Below the pieces are notes generated by a model. It was not told the DNA's origin, ran no database searches, and saw only the letters and a program-made list of their open reading frames with translations. The translations under genes were made by a program, and so were the position numbers. Shown here piece after piece: positions 33,839 to 33,941 of a stretch of DNA of 33,941 bases. The stretch covers positions 1 through 33,941 of the forward strand of contig CAXKVV010001385.1 of the NCBI GenBank assembly GCA_964058805.1. Reading direction: 5' to 3'. Within the stretch, counting starts at the first letter, position 1. The number at the start of each line of letters is the position of its first letter. The DNA is from Schoenoplectus triqueter (lineage: Eukaryota > Streptophyta > Magnoliopsida > Poales > Cyperaceae).

Positions 33839-33941
33839 CTTGTTACTGAACAAATAACACCACATTATAGAATTGTTATTGAACAAATAATAACAATTCT
33901 AAGTGATTTTTTGTTACTAAACAAATAATTCTAGAATTGTT
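33839..33941. repeat. short repeats and a 12-bp inverted repeat at the window edge
   Basis: TTGTTA(C/T)T(G/A)AACAAATAA occurs three times (about 33840, 33874 and 33911). The middle copy forms an inverted repeat: AGAATTGTTATT at 33869-33880 and its exact complement at 33889-33900 with an 8-base loop. The structure continues past the window, so its nature is unknown. Confidence 0.65.

Overview
The window is nuclear DNA of a flowering plant, probably a eudicot. The protein genes have GT-AG introns and plant-specific identities: a chloroplast ferredoxin-dependent sulfite reductase, an L-type lectin receptor kinase, a plant 40S uS5/RPS2, and a plant-only multi-pass membrane protein. The intergenic DNA is very AT-rich and full of plant-type transposon debris. 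No species call is possible from this alone. No bacterial operon, CRISPR, rRNA or tRNA gene was seen.

Layout. 1-899 and 4281-4570 look like one old retrotransposon LTR-like sequence, split by a structurally complete but coding-dead hAT element (908-4272) with perfect 8-bp target duplications. 4570-10170 is gene-poor and AT-rich, with a GC-rich coding-like relic (5321-5545), two weak small overlapping minus-strand ORFs (6606-6861), a 121-bp tandem duplication and a pyrimidine tract. 10560-12943 (minus) is an L-type lectin receptor kinase with one intron inside the lectin domain. 13950-14715 is repeat-derived. 15096-16906 (minus) is RPS2, with telo-box and site II motifs upstream. 17500-20160 is a repeat cluster: a 35-bp duplication, a roughly 21-bp minisatellite open on both strands, a foldback element capped by microsatellites, and a second, decayed foldback element. 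20160-24760 is AT-rich and includes about 1.2 kb of ATT-type array. 24919-29175 (plus) is an eight-exon sulfite reductase gene. 29590-30460 is transposon debris holding a 411-bp foldback element with five GC-rich palindromes and probable 9-bp target duplications. 31462-33308 (plus) is a two-exon membrane-protein gene whose intron carries a tandem duplication of its own 3' splice-site region.

The four genes share no pathway and are ordinary neighbours in a plant genome: sulfur assimilation in the plastid, cell-surface signalling, cytosolic translation, and an uncharacterised membrane protein. I did not find a convincing new biochemical system. The most unusual material is the set of foldback elements built around the palindrome CACTGNCAGTG (two copies of related design about 10 kb apart), the microsatellite-capped foldback, and the two-strand-open minisatellite.
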